Below, in pieces: positions 1-8,498 of a DNA stretch of 64,000 nt. The position numbers and the translations under genes were made by a program. How positions within the stretch are numbered: position 1 is the first letter of the stretch; each line of letters opens with the position of its first letter. Source of the stretch: Lachnospiraceae bacterium (GTDB lineage: Bacteria > Bacillota > Clostridia > Lachnospirales > Lachnospiraceae); NCBI GenBank assembly GCA_949383255.1, contig CASJPF010000011.1:1-64000 (forward strand), read 5' to 3'. The notes beneath the pieces were generated by a model. It ran no database searches. It saw only the letters and a program-made list of their open reading frames with translations, and was not told the origin of the DNA.

Positions 1-1289
1 CCGGATATGGGGTGATCAACGGCAATCTTGTGTATGTGTACAGCCAAGATGTATCCGTGCTAAATGGATCTGTCGGCGAAATGCATGCAAAAAAAATCAC
101 GAACCTCTACAATCTTGCGATGAAGACAGGGGCACCTGTGATCGGTCTGATTGACTCGGCAGGACTTCGGCTTCAGGAGGCGACAGATGCATTGAATGCT
201 TTTGGCGAGATTTATTTAAAACAGACGCTTGCGTCGGGCGTGATTCCTCAGATCACAGCAATATTTGGCAGTTGCGGAGGCGGTCTTGCACTGATTCCGA
301 CACTGACAGATTTCACATTTATGGAGAAATCAAAAGCAAAATTATTTGTAAATTCCCCCAATGCATTAGATGGAAATAATGTTTCTAAGTGCGATTCCTC
401 AACAGCGGAATTTCAGAGCAAGGAGAGCGGCATTGTGGATGTTGTGGCGGATGAGGATGCGATTTTTGTTAAGATTAGAGAACTGGTGTCCATGCTTCCT
501 GGCAACAATGAAGATGATGCTTCCTATGAGGACTGCACGGATGATTTGAATAGGGTTTGTGATGGTCTTGAGAACTGTGTGGGTGACACTGCGATTGCTC
601 TCTCTACCATTGCAGATAATCGTGTGTTTTTTGAACTGAAGGAAGATTATGCAAAAGATATGGTGACCGGTTTTATCAAATTAAATGGCATGACAGTGGG
701 ATGCGTAGCAAACCGCACAGAGGTTTACAGCGCAGAAGGTGAGGTCACAGACAAGTATGATGCTGTTCTGTCAGCAAATGGATGCGAGAAGGCGGCAGAT
801 TTTATTCATTTTTGTGATGCGTTTGATATTCCAGTGTTGTCTCTGACTAACGTCAAGGGTTATGAGGCGACCATGTGCAGTGAGAAACGTATTGCAAAGG
901 CAGTGGCGAAGCTTACATACGCGTTCGCAAATGCCACAGTTCCAAAGGTAAATGTGGTGATTGGAAAAGCATATGGAAGCGCATATATAGCGATGAATTC
1001 AAAGGCGATTGGCGCAGATGTCACAATTGCATGGCCAAGTGCTGAGATTGGCTCTATGGATGCAAATCTTGCAGCAAAGATTATGTATGAAGGACAGGGC
1101 GCGGATGTCATCAAGGAGAAAGCAGCAGAGTATGCGGCACTACAGACCAGTGCAGCCGGCGCGGCGAGAAGAGGATATGTAGATCAGATCATTGAGGCGG
1201 CAGATACAAGAAAATATGTAATTGGTGCCTTTGAGATGTTATTTACAAAGAGAGAGGATCGTCCTTCCAAAAAACATGGAACGATCTAA
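1..1289 (+). CDS. Carboxyltransferase subunit (12S / MmdA / propionyl-CoA carboxylase beta type), 5' partial
   Basis: This is a biotin-dependent acyl-CoA carboxyltransferase of the crotonase-like fold. It moves a carboxyl group between an acyl-CoA such as methylmalonyl-CoA and carrier-bound biotin. The reading frame is open to the left edge (first full codon at base 3), so the listed GTG at base 12 is internal. About 429 of a usual 510 or so residues are visible, starting in the family block GYGVINGNLVYVYSQD. The oxyanion-type glycine runs SAGLRLQEA, GSCGGGLAL and GKAYGSAYIAM are present. It is followed closely by an OadG-like gene, a biotin carrier, OadB and a PycB-type subunit, which points to a Na+-pumping decarboxylase or a transcarboxylase. 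The exact acyl-CoA substrate cannot be read from the sequence. Confidence 0.85.
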   Translation, partial: GYGVINGNLVYVYSQDVSVLNGSVGEMHAKKITNLYNLAMKTGAPVIGLIDSAGLRLQEATDALNAFGEIYLKQTLASGVIPQITAIFGSCGGGLALIPTLTDFTFMEKSKAKLFVNSPNALDGNNVSKCDSSTAEFQSKESGIVDVVADEDAIFVKIRELVSMLPGNNEDDASYEDCTDDLNRVCDGLENCVGDTAIALSTIADNRVFFELKEDYAKDMVTGFIKLNGMTVGCVANRTEVYSAEGEVTDKYDAVLSANGCEKAADFIHFCDAFDIPVLSLTNVKGYEATMCSEKRIAKAVAKLTYAFANATVPKVNVVIGKAYGSAYIAMNSKAIGADVTIAWPSAEIGSMDANLAAKIMYEGQGADVIKEKAAEYAALQTSAAGAARRGYVDQIIEAADTRKYVIGAFEMLFTKREDRPSKKHGTI

Positions 1290-1307
1290 GAAAGGGTGAA
1301 CGTTAAT

Positions 1308-2129
1308 ATGAAAAAAATTGCGAGAGTATTATTAATGCTTACCTGCGTTTTTGTTTTAACAGCATGTGGAGCGGTGGAAACTTCCAGCGAATTTCAGCAG
1401 AGCAAGGAAAGTGCAGCAAGAGCCAGAGCAGATCAGGTGGTTCGGCTTACGGCGACATTGGTCTCATCGGACAATGTTGACGAAATGCTTGCAAACTATA
1501 GCAATGTAGAGCTGGGAGATCTGTATGCTTCAACCTTTGCACAGTATTATAGTGATGGTTCTTTTATATGTGATGGAAAGGCTGTCAGCGGTGCGCTCAC
1601 TTCATTTCAGACAGGGATTCAGACAATGGGCAGCATTGTAGATTTTGGTGAATCGACATCGGTTGTTGATGATGACACGATCGTTGTCATGGTTCCAGTC
1701 ACAGGCGAGAACAAAAACGCTTCGGTAGAATTAATTTTTACAAATGATATCTATCTGAAGATGACCTCCTGTACTTTAAATCTTAATGAGACAAAAGGAG
1801 AGCTGATGACAAGGGCGGCGCTCAATACCCTGCTTGGTATGGGAACCGTGTTTGTGGTATTGATTTTAATCAGTCTCATTATCTCAGCGTTTGGTGTGAT
1901 ACCAAAGATTCAGGCTTCTTTCGCTCCAAAGAAAGAGGAGCCAGCACCAGTGCCTGCGGCGCCAGTGGCAGAGCCAGTTGTGGAAGAGGAGGAAGAAGAC
2001 CTCTCAGATGATATGGAACTTGTGGCTGTCATTGCAGCGGCAATTGCGGCATATGAGGGAACAAGTGTGGAAGGCTTCCAGGTAAGAAGTATAAGGAGAG
2101 CCAATACAAATAAATGGAGAAAAAACTAA
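1308..2129 (+). CDS. OadG-like membrane subunit with an extracytoplasmic lipoprotein domain
   Basis: Probable gamma (anchor) subunit of a Na+-pumping decarboxylase. The ATG at 1308 is chosen because AAAGGG lies 11 bases upstream and the GTG at 1296 overlaps that ribosome site. The 273-residue protein begins with a lipoprotein signal peptide (MKKIARVLLMLTCVF, lipobox LTAC). An exported domain of about 150 residues follows, then one membrane segment (about residues 175-200), a Pro/Ala/Glu linker and a short OadG-like tail (MELVAVIAAAIAAYEG). Classical OadG proteins are roughly 80-130 residues with only the helix, linker and tail, so the exported N-terminal half is an addition. It sits between the carboxyltransferase and the biotin carrier. 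The OadG assignment is good; the role of the outer domain is unknown. Confidence 0.75.
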   Translation: MKKIARVLLMLTCVFVLTACGAVETSSEFQQSKESAARARADQVVRLTATLVSSDNVDEMLANYSNVELGDLYASTFAQYYSDGSFICDGKAVSGALTSFQTGIQTMGSIVDFGESTSVVDDDTIVVMVPVTGENKNASVELIFTNDIYLKMTSCTLNLNETKGELMTRAALNTLLGMGTVFVVLILISLIISAFGVIPKIQASFAPKKEEPAPVPAAPVAEPVVEEEEEDLSDDMELVAVIAAAIAAYEGTSVEGFQVRSIRRANTNKWRKN

Positions 2130-2158
2130 TTAAATCTATATTTTAGGAGGATTTGAAA

Positions 2159-2536
2159 ATGAAAAATTATACAATTACCGTGAACGGCAACGTATATGAT
2201 GTCGTAGTAGAAGAAGGTGCAGGTTCCGGTGCAGCTCCAGTGCAGACAGCAGCGCCCAAGGCAATGCCAAAAGCGGCACCCAAAGCAGCTCCAGCACCAA
2301 AGGCAAGTGCGGGTGCGGCAGGCAGCATAAGAATTGAGGCAGGTGCAGCAGGCAAGGTATTTAAGTTAGAGAAGAGCGTAGGACAGGCTGTGAAGAGGGG
2401 CGACGCTGTTGTTATCCTCGAGGCGATGAAGATGGAGATTCCTGTGGTAGCGCCTCAGGATGGCACTGTGGCAAGTGTTGATGTGGCAGTTGGCGATTCT
2501 GTTGAAGCAGGCGCTTTGCTTGCAACTTTGAACTAA
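2159..2536 (+). CDS. Biotin carboxyl carrier subunit (1.3S type)
   Basis: Biotinylated swinging-arm protein that carries the carboxyl group between carboxyltransferase and decarboxylase subunits. The start is ATG 2159, with AGGAGG eight bases upstream; the TTG at 2153 in the ORF track is too close to that site. The 125-residue protein has a short N-terminal strand region, an Ala/Pro/Lys-rich flexible linker (about residues 24-54) and a C-terminal biotinyl domain with the canonical EAMKMEI, which places the modified lysine near residue 91. The length matches the transcarboxylase 1.3S subunit and short decarboxylase carriers. It lies between the gamma-like and beta subunits, so it probably serves this complex. 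Confidence 0.92.
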   Translation: MKNYTITVNGNVYDVVVEEGAGSGAAPVQTAAPKAMPKAAPKAAPAPKASAGAAGSIRIEAGAAGKVFKLEKSVGQAVKRGDAVVILEAMKMEIPVVAPQDGTVASVDVAVGDSVEAGALLATLN

Positions 2537-2601
2537 TCACTGTATAACGCGGTGAGAGCAGGACAAATATGTCCTGAAAAATAAAATAGGAGGTCAACAA
2601 A

Positions 2602-3750
2602 ATGTCATATATAGCAGATACATTGAATAATCTGATCCATCAGACTGCATTTTTTAACATCACTGGCGGAAATGTGATCATGATTCTTGTTGCTTGTATA
2701 TTTCTTTATCTTGCTATCGCAAAGCAATATGAGCCATTGCTTTTGACACCGATAGCGTTTGGTATGCTGCTGGTGAATATTTATCCGGACATTATTGCGC
2801 CGATTGGTGCAGACGGTACACCCGGCGGCTTGCTGTATTATTTCTATCTATTAGATGAGTGGGCAATCCTTCCTTCTCTAATATTCCTTGGAGTGGGAGC
2901 TATGACTGACTTTGGTCCACTGATTGCCAATCCTAAAAGCTTTCTGCTTGGCGCAGCAGCGCAGTTTGGTATTTTTGCGGCATATTTTGGCGCAATTGCA
3001 CTTGGATTTAATGACAAGGCAGCAGCGGCAGTTTCCATTATCGGTGGCGCCGATGGTCCTACATCTATTTTCCTTGCTGGTAAGCTTGGCCAAACTGGTC
3101 TGCTTGGACCTATCGCGGTGGCAGCGTATTCGTACATGTCACTGGTACCCATTATCCAGCCGCCTATTATGAAACTGTTGACAACAGAGGAAGAGAGAAA
3201 AATTAAGATGGCGCAGTTGCGTCCGGTATCAAAGCTTGAGAAAATTCTATTCCCGATTATCGTTACAATTGTTGTCTGCCTGATTCTTCCGACAACAGCG
3301 CCACTTGTTGGTATGTTGATGTTAGGAAATCTGTTTAGAGAATCTGGTGTGGTAAGACAGCTTCAGGAAACGGCTTCCAATGCGCTGATGTACATCGTTG
3401 TTATCTTGCTTGGCACTTCTGTTGGTGCTACAACAAGCGCAGAGGCATTTTTAAATATGGATACAATTAAGATTGTTATTTTAGGACTTATTGCATTTAT
3501 GTTTGGTACAGCGGCGGGAGTCCTTTTTGGAAAATTAATGTGCATCGCCACAAAGGGCAAGGTAAATCCACTGATTGGTTCAGCGGGTGTTTCAGCAGTT
3601 CCTATGGCTGCGCGTGTTTCTCAGAAAGTTGGTGCAGAGGCAGACCCAACAAACTTCCTGTTAATGCACGCTATGGGACCAAATGTTGCAGGTGTTATTG
3701 GTACTGCGGTGGCTGCTGGTACATTTATGGCAATCTTCGGGGTATTTTAA
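2602..3750 (+). CDS. oadB: Na+-translocating decarboxylase beta subunit (OadB/MmdB/GcdB family)
   Basis: Integral membrane subunit that removes carboxyl from biotin and couples CO2 release to Na+ export. It has 382 residues, the normal family length, and many hydrophobic helices. The conserved segments [31 protein letters not shown] (the family hallmark that supplies a Na+-site Asp) and [15 protein letters not shown] are present. An AGGAGG site precedes the ATG. Its presence argues that the cluster runs as a Na+ pump and not only as a soluble transcarboxylase. The substrate (oxaloacetate, methylmalonyl-CoA or both) depends on the partner carboxyltransferases and is not settled here. Confidence 0.92.
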   Translation: MSYIADTLNNLIHQTAFFNITGGNVIMILVACIFLYLAIAKQYEPLLLTPIAFGMLLVNIYPDIIAPIGADGTPGGLLYYFYLLDEWAILPSLIFLGVGAMTDFGPLIANPKSFLLGAAAQFGIFAAYFGAIALGFNDKAAAAVSIIGGADGPTSIFLAGKLGQTGLLGPIAVAAYSYMSLVPIIQPPIMKLLTTEEERKIKMAQLRPVSKLEKILFPIIVTIVVCLILPTTAPLVGMLMLGNLFRESGVVRQLQETASNALMYIVVILLGTSVGATTSAEAFLNMDTIKIVILGLIAFMFGTAAGVLFGKLMCIATKGKVNPLIGSAGVSAVPMAARVSQKVGAEADPTNFLLMHAMGPNVAGVIGTAVAAGTFMAIFGVF

Positions 3751-3754
3751 AGCT

Positions 3755-3794
3755 GTTATACTGAGCATCAGATAAATCTGCCGCTCAGTATAAC
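3755..3794. terminator. Perfect 12-bp inverted repeat after oadB (terminator-like, no U-tract)
   Basis: GTTATACTGAGC pairs exactly with GCTCAGTATAAC across a 16-base loop, four bases after the oadB stop. No T-run follows, so it may be an mRNA-stabilising 3' hairpin or part of the neighbouring repeat region, and not an intrinsic terminator. Confidence 0.5.
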
Positions 3795-3824
3795 AAGATG
3801 CGCACAGCCGCATATAGAAACTTG

Positions 3825-3960
3825 GTAACAGTTCAGACAGGTCTGCGCATTTACTGCGCTGACCGTATTGAAACTTAAAATAGGGAAGCATCCAGCCCCT
3901 CGCCGAAGGCGATTTTCAATGGGCTGGATGCCGTAACAGTGAAGGTATCTGAACTGTTAC
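3825..3960. repeat. Interspersed palindromic element, family 1, copy a (136 bp)
   Basis: The ends are a perfect 13-bp terminal inverted repeat, GTAACAGTTCAGA and TCTGAACTGTTAC. Inside are the stem GCATCCAGCCC/GGGCTGGATGC and the mini-hairpin CGCCGAAGGCG. A second copy lies at 28138-28273 with very similar sequence. It fills most of the gap between oadB and the PycB-type gene. Confidence 0.85.
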
Positions 3961-4027
3961 GAAACTTGCCGCTTTGCGGCTGCGGCTGGCGCCAAATATA
4001 TTGATTATTGATATAGGAGGAATTGAA

Positions 4028-5464
4028 ATGTCTGATAAAGTAAAAAAGCCTATCAAGATTACTGAGACAGTCCTTCGTGACTCACATCAGTCTTTGATAG
4101 CGACAAGAATGCCGACGGAATTTATGCTCCCTATCCTTGAAACAATGGATCAGGTGGGGTACCATTCCTTAGAGTGCTGGGGCGGTGCGACATTTGATGC
4201 ATCTCTTCGTTTCCTAAAGGAAGATCCGTGGGAAAGACTTAGGAAAATTAGAGATGGTGTAAAGAATACAAAACTCCAGATGCTTTTCCGCGGACAGAAT
4301 ATTCTAGGATACCGTCATTATGCAGATGATGTTGTTACAGAGTTTGTGGAAAAGTCAATTGCAAATGGTATTGATATTATTCGTATTTTTGACTGTTTCA
4401 ACGATCTTAGAAATTTACAGTGTGCAGTGAATGCGGCAAATGCAGTTAAGAAGCGGGAGGGCCGCGGTGAGGCACAGATTGCGCTTTCCTATACATTGGG
4501 TGATGCGTATACGCTTGAGTATTGGATGAAGATGGCAAAAGATATTGAGGAGATGGGCGCTGATTCTATCTGTATTAAGGATATGGCAGGTCTGTTAGTA
4601 CCTTATAAGGCAGAGGAATTAATCAAGGCAATGAAGTCTGCGACAAAACTTCCCATTCAGTTGCATACACATTATACATCTGGTGTTGCTTCTATGACCT
4701 ATTTAAAGGCAGTAGAGGCAGGCGTTGATGTCATTGACTGTGCGATTTCGCCGTTTGCGCTTGGCACTTCACAGCCAGCGACAGAAGTTATGGTAGAGAC
4801 GTTTAAGGGCACTCCTTATGATACTGGATATGATCAGAATCTTCTTGCAAAGATTGCAGAGCATTTCAGACCATACAGAGAAGAGTGCTTAAAGAGCGGA
4901 TTGCTGAATCCGAAGGTACTTGGCGTAGATATTAAGACATTGATGTATCAGGTGCCAGGTGGTATGTTGTCCAATATGGTAAGCCAGTTAAAAGAGCAGA
5001 ACGCAGAGGATAAGTATTATGACGTGCTTCAGGAAATTCCAAGAGTGCGTAAAGACTTGGGTGAGCCTCCTCTTGTTACCCCTTCTTCACAGATTGTCGG
5101 CACACAGGCTGTATTTAATGTGCTGATGGGTGAGCGGTACAAGATGGCAACCAAGGAGACAAAGGCAGTTCTTCGCGGTGAGTATGGTCAGACAGTGAAA
5201 CCATTTAACAAAGAAGTACAGGACAAAGTGCTCTCAGCAGAAGAGAAGGAAAACATTATTACATGCCGGCCGGCTGACAGACTTCCAAACGAGTTAAAGA
5301 AGATTGAGGAAGAGATGAAGGAATGGAAACAGCAAGATGAAGATGTGCTTTCCTATGCATTATTCCCTCAGGTTGCTACAGATTTCTTTAAATATCGTCA
5401 GGCACAGCAGGAAAAAGTTGATATGACGCAGGCTGATACAAAAAACGGTGCATATCCCGTATAA
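4028..5464 (+). CDS. Pyruvate/oxaloacetate carboxyltransferase subunit (5S / PycB / OadA-CT type)
   Basis: TIM-barrel carboxyltransferase that exchanges carboxyl between biotin and pyruvate/oxaloacetate. The start is ATG 4028 with ATAGGAGG upstream; the longer ORF-track start at 3974 reads through the intergenic repeat. The 478-residue protein shows LRDSHQS near the start, the catalytic-lysine segment CIKDMAGL, and the metal-ligand segment LHTHYTSG. There is no C-terminal biotinyl domain, so it must use the separate carrier at 2159-2536. With the 12S-like subunit, the carrier and OadB, this could act as oxaloacetate decarboxylase or as half of a methylmalonyl-CoA:pyruvate transcarboxylase. 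A repeat element separates it from oadB. Confidence 0.9.
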   Translation: MSDKVKKPIKITETVLRDSHQSLIATRMPTEFMLPILETMDQVGYHSLECWGGATFDASLRFLKEDPWERLRKIRDGVKNTKLQMLFRGQNILGYRHYADDVVTEFVEKSIANGIDIIRIFDCFNDLRNLQCAVNAANAVKKREGRGEAQIALSYTLGDAYTLEYWMKMAKDIEEMGADSICIKDMAGLLVPYKAEELIKAMKSATKLPIQLHTHYTSGVASMTYLKAVEAGVDVIDCAISPFALGTSQPATEVMVETFKGTPYDTGYDQNLLAKIAEHFRPYREECLKSGLLNPKVLGVDIKTLMYQVPGGMLSNMVSQLKEQNAEDKYYDVLQEIPRVRKDLGEPPLVTPSSQIVGTQAVFNVLMGERYKMATKETKAVLRGEYGQTVKPFNKEVQDKVLSAEEKENIITCRPADRLPNELKKIEEEMKEWKQQDEDVLSYALFPQVATDFFKYRQAQQEKVDMTQADTKNGAYPV

Positions 5465-5486
5465 ATTTGTGTCAGTAAACTGTTCG

Positions 5487-5525
5487 CAGTATCGGGTTAA
5501 AATGCTTTAGCCCGATACTGTTTTG
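5487..5525 (+). terminator. Intrinsic terminator after the carboxyltransferase cluster
   Basis: CAGTATCGGG pairs with CCCGATACTG around a 14-base loop and is followed by TTTTG. It closes the decarboxylase cluster before the tetR gene. Confidence 0.8.
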
Positions 5526-5617
5526 ACGCACAGGCTTGAGTATAAAAAACTTGTGTAAAACTGTGCTGCAAAAGTGGCGCACAGAATGCGTGACTTAAGA
5601 AAGGCATGGATGGTGAG

Positions 5618-6163
5618 ATGGCAAGGAAAGAATTGATTACAAAAGACAAAATAGGAGAGACCGCTTTCGCTTTGGCAAAGAAGGAAGGCATAGAAAATGT
5701 AACAGCTAGAAAATTGGCTGCACAAATCGGATGTTCCACGCAGCCTATATTCAGAGTTTACGCAAATATGAGTGAACTTTATGCGGAAATTTACCAGAAG
5801 GCGATCAGCAATTTTGGAGATTACTATGAAAATTACAAGTCGGAGGTGGACACACCGTTTTTACACCTAGGACTTGCCTATATAAATTATGCAAAGGATG
5901 AGAGCAAACTGTTTCAGCTTCTTTTTCAATCAGAATATCGCGGTGACAGAGGGCTTTTTGAACTTTTAAATGGGAGAACTGCGGCTGTCAGCAGAGAAAT
6001 TAACAGGGCTTCTGCTGCTGGCTGTCAGAATCCAAGTAGTCTGTTTATGAAACTATGGATTTTTATACATGGATGTGCATGTATGGTGCTCACCGGAGAC
6101 TATGATCTCACAGAGGAGGAAACGATAGAGTTACTAGAGGATATATACAAAAATTGTTCCTGA
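5618..6163 (+). CDS. TetR/AcrR family transcriptional regulator
   Basis: Probable one-component DNA-binding repressor of 181 residues. The N-terminal HTH is clear (VTARKLAAQIGCSTQPIFRVYANMSELY, split across the recognition helix). The C-terminal ligand-binding half has no recognisable specificity. The ORF track starts at ATG 5606, but AAGAAAGG ends only about two bases before that codon, so ATG 5618 (MARKELITK) is preferred. It stands between the decarboxylase terminator and the RpiR-type gene. Its target and ligand cannot be inferred. Confidence 0.85.
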   Translation: MARKELITKDKIGETAFALAKKEGIENVTARKLAAQIGCSTQPIFRVYANMSELYAEIYQKAISNFGDYYENYKSEVDTPFLHLGLAYINYAKDESKLFQLLFQSEYRGDRGLFELLNGRTAAVSREINRASAAGCQNPSSLFMKLWIFIHGCACMVLTGDYDLTEEETIELLEDIYKNCS

Positions 6164-6194
6164 TGGATGGCAGGTCTGGGGTTGAGGAATTTTA

Positions 6195-7130
6195 ATGGAC
6201 GAAACATATGATACCATATCAAGAATAAATGAGAAATTTAATAAGATGAGCAAGAGCCATAAAAAATTGGCTACTTTTGTGATTGACCACTATGAGCAGG
6301 CGGCTTTTATGACAGCGGCGAAGATGGCAAAGACAGTGGGGATTAGTGAGGCGACAGTAGTGCGGTTTGCGTATGCGCTGGAATATGAAGGTTATCCAGA
6401 ATTTCAGGCGTCGTTAGCTGATTGGGTCAAAAAAAAGTTAAATTCTGTGCAGTCAATCGGCGCGAAATATGGGTCAAGCACACAGGCTGAAATATTGACT
6501 TCTGTGCTGAGCGCTGACATTGAAAAAATAGAGGACACGATGGAACATATTGATGCACAGGTATTTGAGGCTGCCGTTGACATTATACTTGGAGCAAAAC
6601 ATGTGTATATTATTGGACTTCGCAGCTGTAAGCCAATGGCGCAGTTTCTTCACTTTTACCTCAATATAATTCGAGGAGATGTCCATCTAATTGATTCCAC
6701 AAGTACCTCAGAGACATTTGAACAGATGCTTCGGATTAATGAGAAAGATGTTGTGATTGGAATTAGTTTTCCGCGATATTCTATGCGTACTCTAAAAGCG
6801 ATGGAGATGGCAAACGATAAAAATGCAAAGGTAATCACAATTACAGATACAATTCATTCGCCGATGTGCCTTTATTCTTCTTGCAATTTATTGGCGAGAA
6901 GTGATATGGTGTCTATTGTGGATTCTCTTGTTGCACCCCTTAGCGTGATGAATGCATTGGTGGTTGCCATGTGTCTAAAAAAACCAGATGATGTGCGCAA
7001 GAATTTAGAATCTCTCGAATATGCATGGGATAATTATCAGGTTTATCTAAAGGATGAGATTGATTTTATAGATGAGGAGATGCTCAATGTGCCGCTACAT
7101 GCGCAGATGGCGCGGCGCAGGAAGCGATGA
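6195..7130 (+). CDS. MurR/RpiR family transcriptional regulator (HTH + SIS)
   Basis: Sugar-phosphate responsive regulator of 311 residues. Residues 1-80 form the RpiR-type HTH (KMAKTVGISEATVVRFAYAL), and about residues 120-260 form a SIS sugar-phosphate isomerase fold (AKHVYIIGLRSCKPMAQFL, GISFPRYSMRTLKAMEMA). A GAGGAATTTTA site precedes the ATG. No sugar catabolic genes are adjacent, so the target lies elsewhere or concerns cell-wall amino sugars. The gene ends nine bases before the flavoprotein gene, which suggests co-transcription. Confidence 0.88.
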   Translation: MDETYDTISRINEKFNKMSKSHKKLATFVIDHYEQAAFMTAAKMAKTVGISEATVVRFAYALEYEGYPEFQASLADWVKKKLNSVQSIGAKYGSSTQAEILTSVLSADIEKIEDTMEHIDAQVFEAAVDIILGAKHVYIIGLRSCKPMAQFLHFYLNIIRGDVHLIDSTSTSETFEQMLRINEKDVVIGISFPRYSMRTLKAMEMANDKNAKVITITDTIHSPMCLYSSCNLLARSDMVSIVDSLVAPLSVMNALVVAMCLKKPDDVRKNLESLEYAWDNYQVYLKDEIDFIDEEMLNVPLHAQMARRRKR

Positions 7131-7139
7131 AAGGCGGAT

Positions 7140-8447
7140 ATGGCAGAGATTGTGATTATAGGCGGTGGCGCGGCGGGAATGATGGCTGCGATTGCCGCAT
7201 CAGATGCAGGGCATCATATTACACTGATTGAAAAAAATGAAAAGTTAGGGAAAAAATTGTTTATTACAGGCAAAGGCAGATGTAATGTGACAAATGCCTG
7301 TGAAACGGTGGATTTTTTTTCAAATGTGTTGGAACATGATAAATTTTTGTACAGTGCAGTGTATGGGTTCGACCATAATGCTGTGATGGATTTTTTTGAG
7401 CGTGCAGGCTGTCCGCTCAAAGTGGAACGGGGGCAGCGTGTATTCCCAAAATCGGATCACAGTTCGGATATTATTAAAGCACTTGAGTTGACCTTGAGAG
7501 AAAAAAAGGTAGAAATCCTTTTGAACACAGAAGTGAAAAAGATAATAACCGAGCCATTTGAAATAGAGAATCAAACAAAGAAAAAGCATTTTTGTGCAAA
7601 AATTTCTCGGATTATCACCTTTGATAAGATGACAAAAAAAAGCTCTGAGATACTTGCCAATAAACTGATTATAGCAACTGGAGGGTGTTCTTATGTACTT
7701 ACAGGTTCGACAGGAGATGGGTATCGATTTGCAAAAGAATGTGGTCACAGCTTGGTTCCAACAATGCCAGCTTTGGTGCCATTTGTGATAGAGGAGACTT
7801 GGTCCCACCAGTTACAAGGACTTTCCTTAAAGAATGTTCAGGCGGTTGTGGAGGTCGATGGAAAGCAGATTTATTCTGATTTTGGAGAGTTGCTTTTCAC
7901 ACATTATGGTGTCAGTGGACCATTGATTTTGAGCGCGAGCAGTTATTATGTTCACAAAGTATGCAAGGAAGAGAAACAGTATCCAAAGGCAAAACTTTTT
8001 ATTGACTTGAAGCCTGCACTTACCAAGGAACAGTTGGACAAGCGAATTCTCAGAGAATTTGATGAGAATAAAAATAAACAGTTTAAAAATGTAATAAGCA
8101 GTCTTTTTCCAGCAAAACTAACCCCAATTATGCCAATGTTGGCTAATATCGATCCAGATAAGAGGATCAATGAGGTTACAAAAAAAGAACGGCAGCATTT
8201 TGTACAGACAATGAAACATATGGAACTTACTGTTGCAGGACTGCGAGATTATAATGAGGCAGTGATTACAAAAGGCGGGGTGGCGACAAAGGAAGTTTCA
8301 CCTTCCACAATGGAGTCGAAACTGATTAAAGGACTCTATTTTGCGGGGGAAGTGCTTGACTTAGATGCGCTCACAGGCGGTTTCAATCTTCAAATTGCGT
8401 GGTCTACTGGATTCTTGGCAGGCAGAAGTGCTGCTTCTAGCGCATAA
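7140..8447 (+). CDS. NAD(P)/FAD-dependent oxidoreductase, HI0933/BaiN family
   Basis: Flavoprotein of 435 residues. The FAD-binding Rossmann motif is at the N-terminus (IIGGGAAGMMAAIAA), followed by the family signature KKLFITGKGRCNVTN. A second dinucleotide-type segment (LIIATGGCSYVLTGSTGDG) and the C-terminal block GGVATKEVSPSTM ... LYFAGEVLDLDALTGGFN are also characteristic. Members include BaiN of bile-acid 7-dehydroxylating clostridia, but most are housekeeping proteins of unproven function and no bai genes are nearby. It sits directly upstream of cmk, a common clostridial order. Confidence 0.88.
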   Translation: MAEIVIIGGGAAGMMAAIAASDAGHHITLIEKNEKLGKKLFITGKGRCNVTNACETVDFFSNVLEHDKFLYSAVYGFDHNAVMDFFERAGCPLKVERGQRVFPKSDHSSDIIKALELTLREKKVEILLNTEVKKIITEPFEIENQTKKKHFCAKISRIITFDKMTKKSSEILANKLIIATGGCSYVLTGSTGDGYRFAKECGHSLVPTMPALVPFVIEETWSHQLQGLSLKNVQAVVEVDGKQIYSDFGELLFTHYGVSGPLILSASSYYVHKVCKEEKQYPKAKLFIDLKPALTKEQLDKRILREFDENKNKQFKNVISSLFPAKLTPIMPMLANIDPDKRINEVTKKERQHFVQTMKHMELTVAGLRDYNEAVITKGGVATKEVSPSTMESKLIKGLYFAGEVLDLDALTGGFNLQIAWSTGFLAGRSAASSA

Positions 8448-8498
8448 AAGCCAATGGAATCATTACATATTTTATGAAGGATAGGAGAAACTAATAAA

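Noticed and set aside
7320-7808. 162-codon ORF on the minus strand
   Set aside because: It lies wholly inside the flavoprotein gene, has no ribosome site or family motif, and its Cys/His-rich translation is typical of an antisense shadow.
7140-8447. Considered as evidence of bile-acid 7-dehydroxylation (BaiN)
   Set aside because: The family is widespread in Firmicutes without bai operons and none of the other bai genes is present here.
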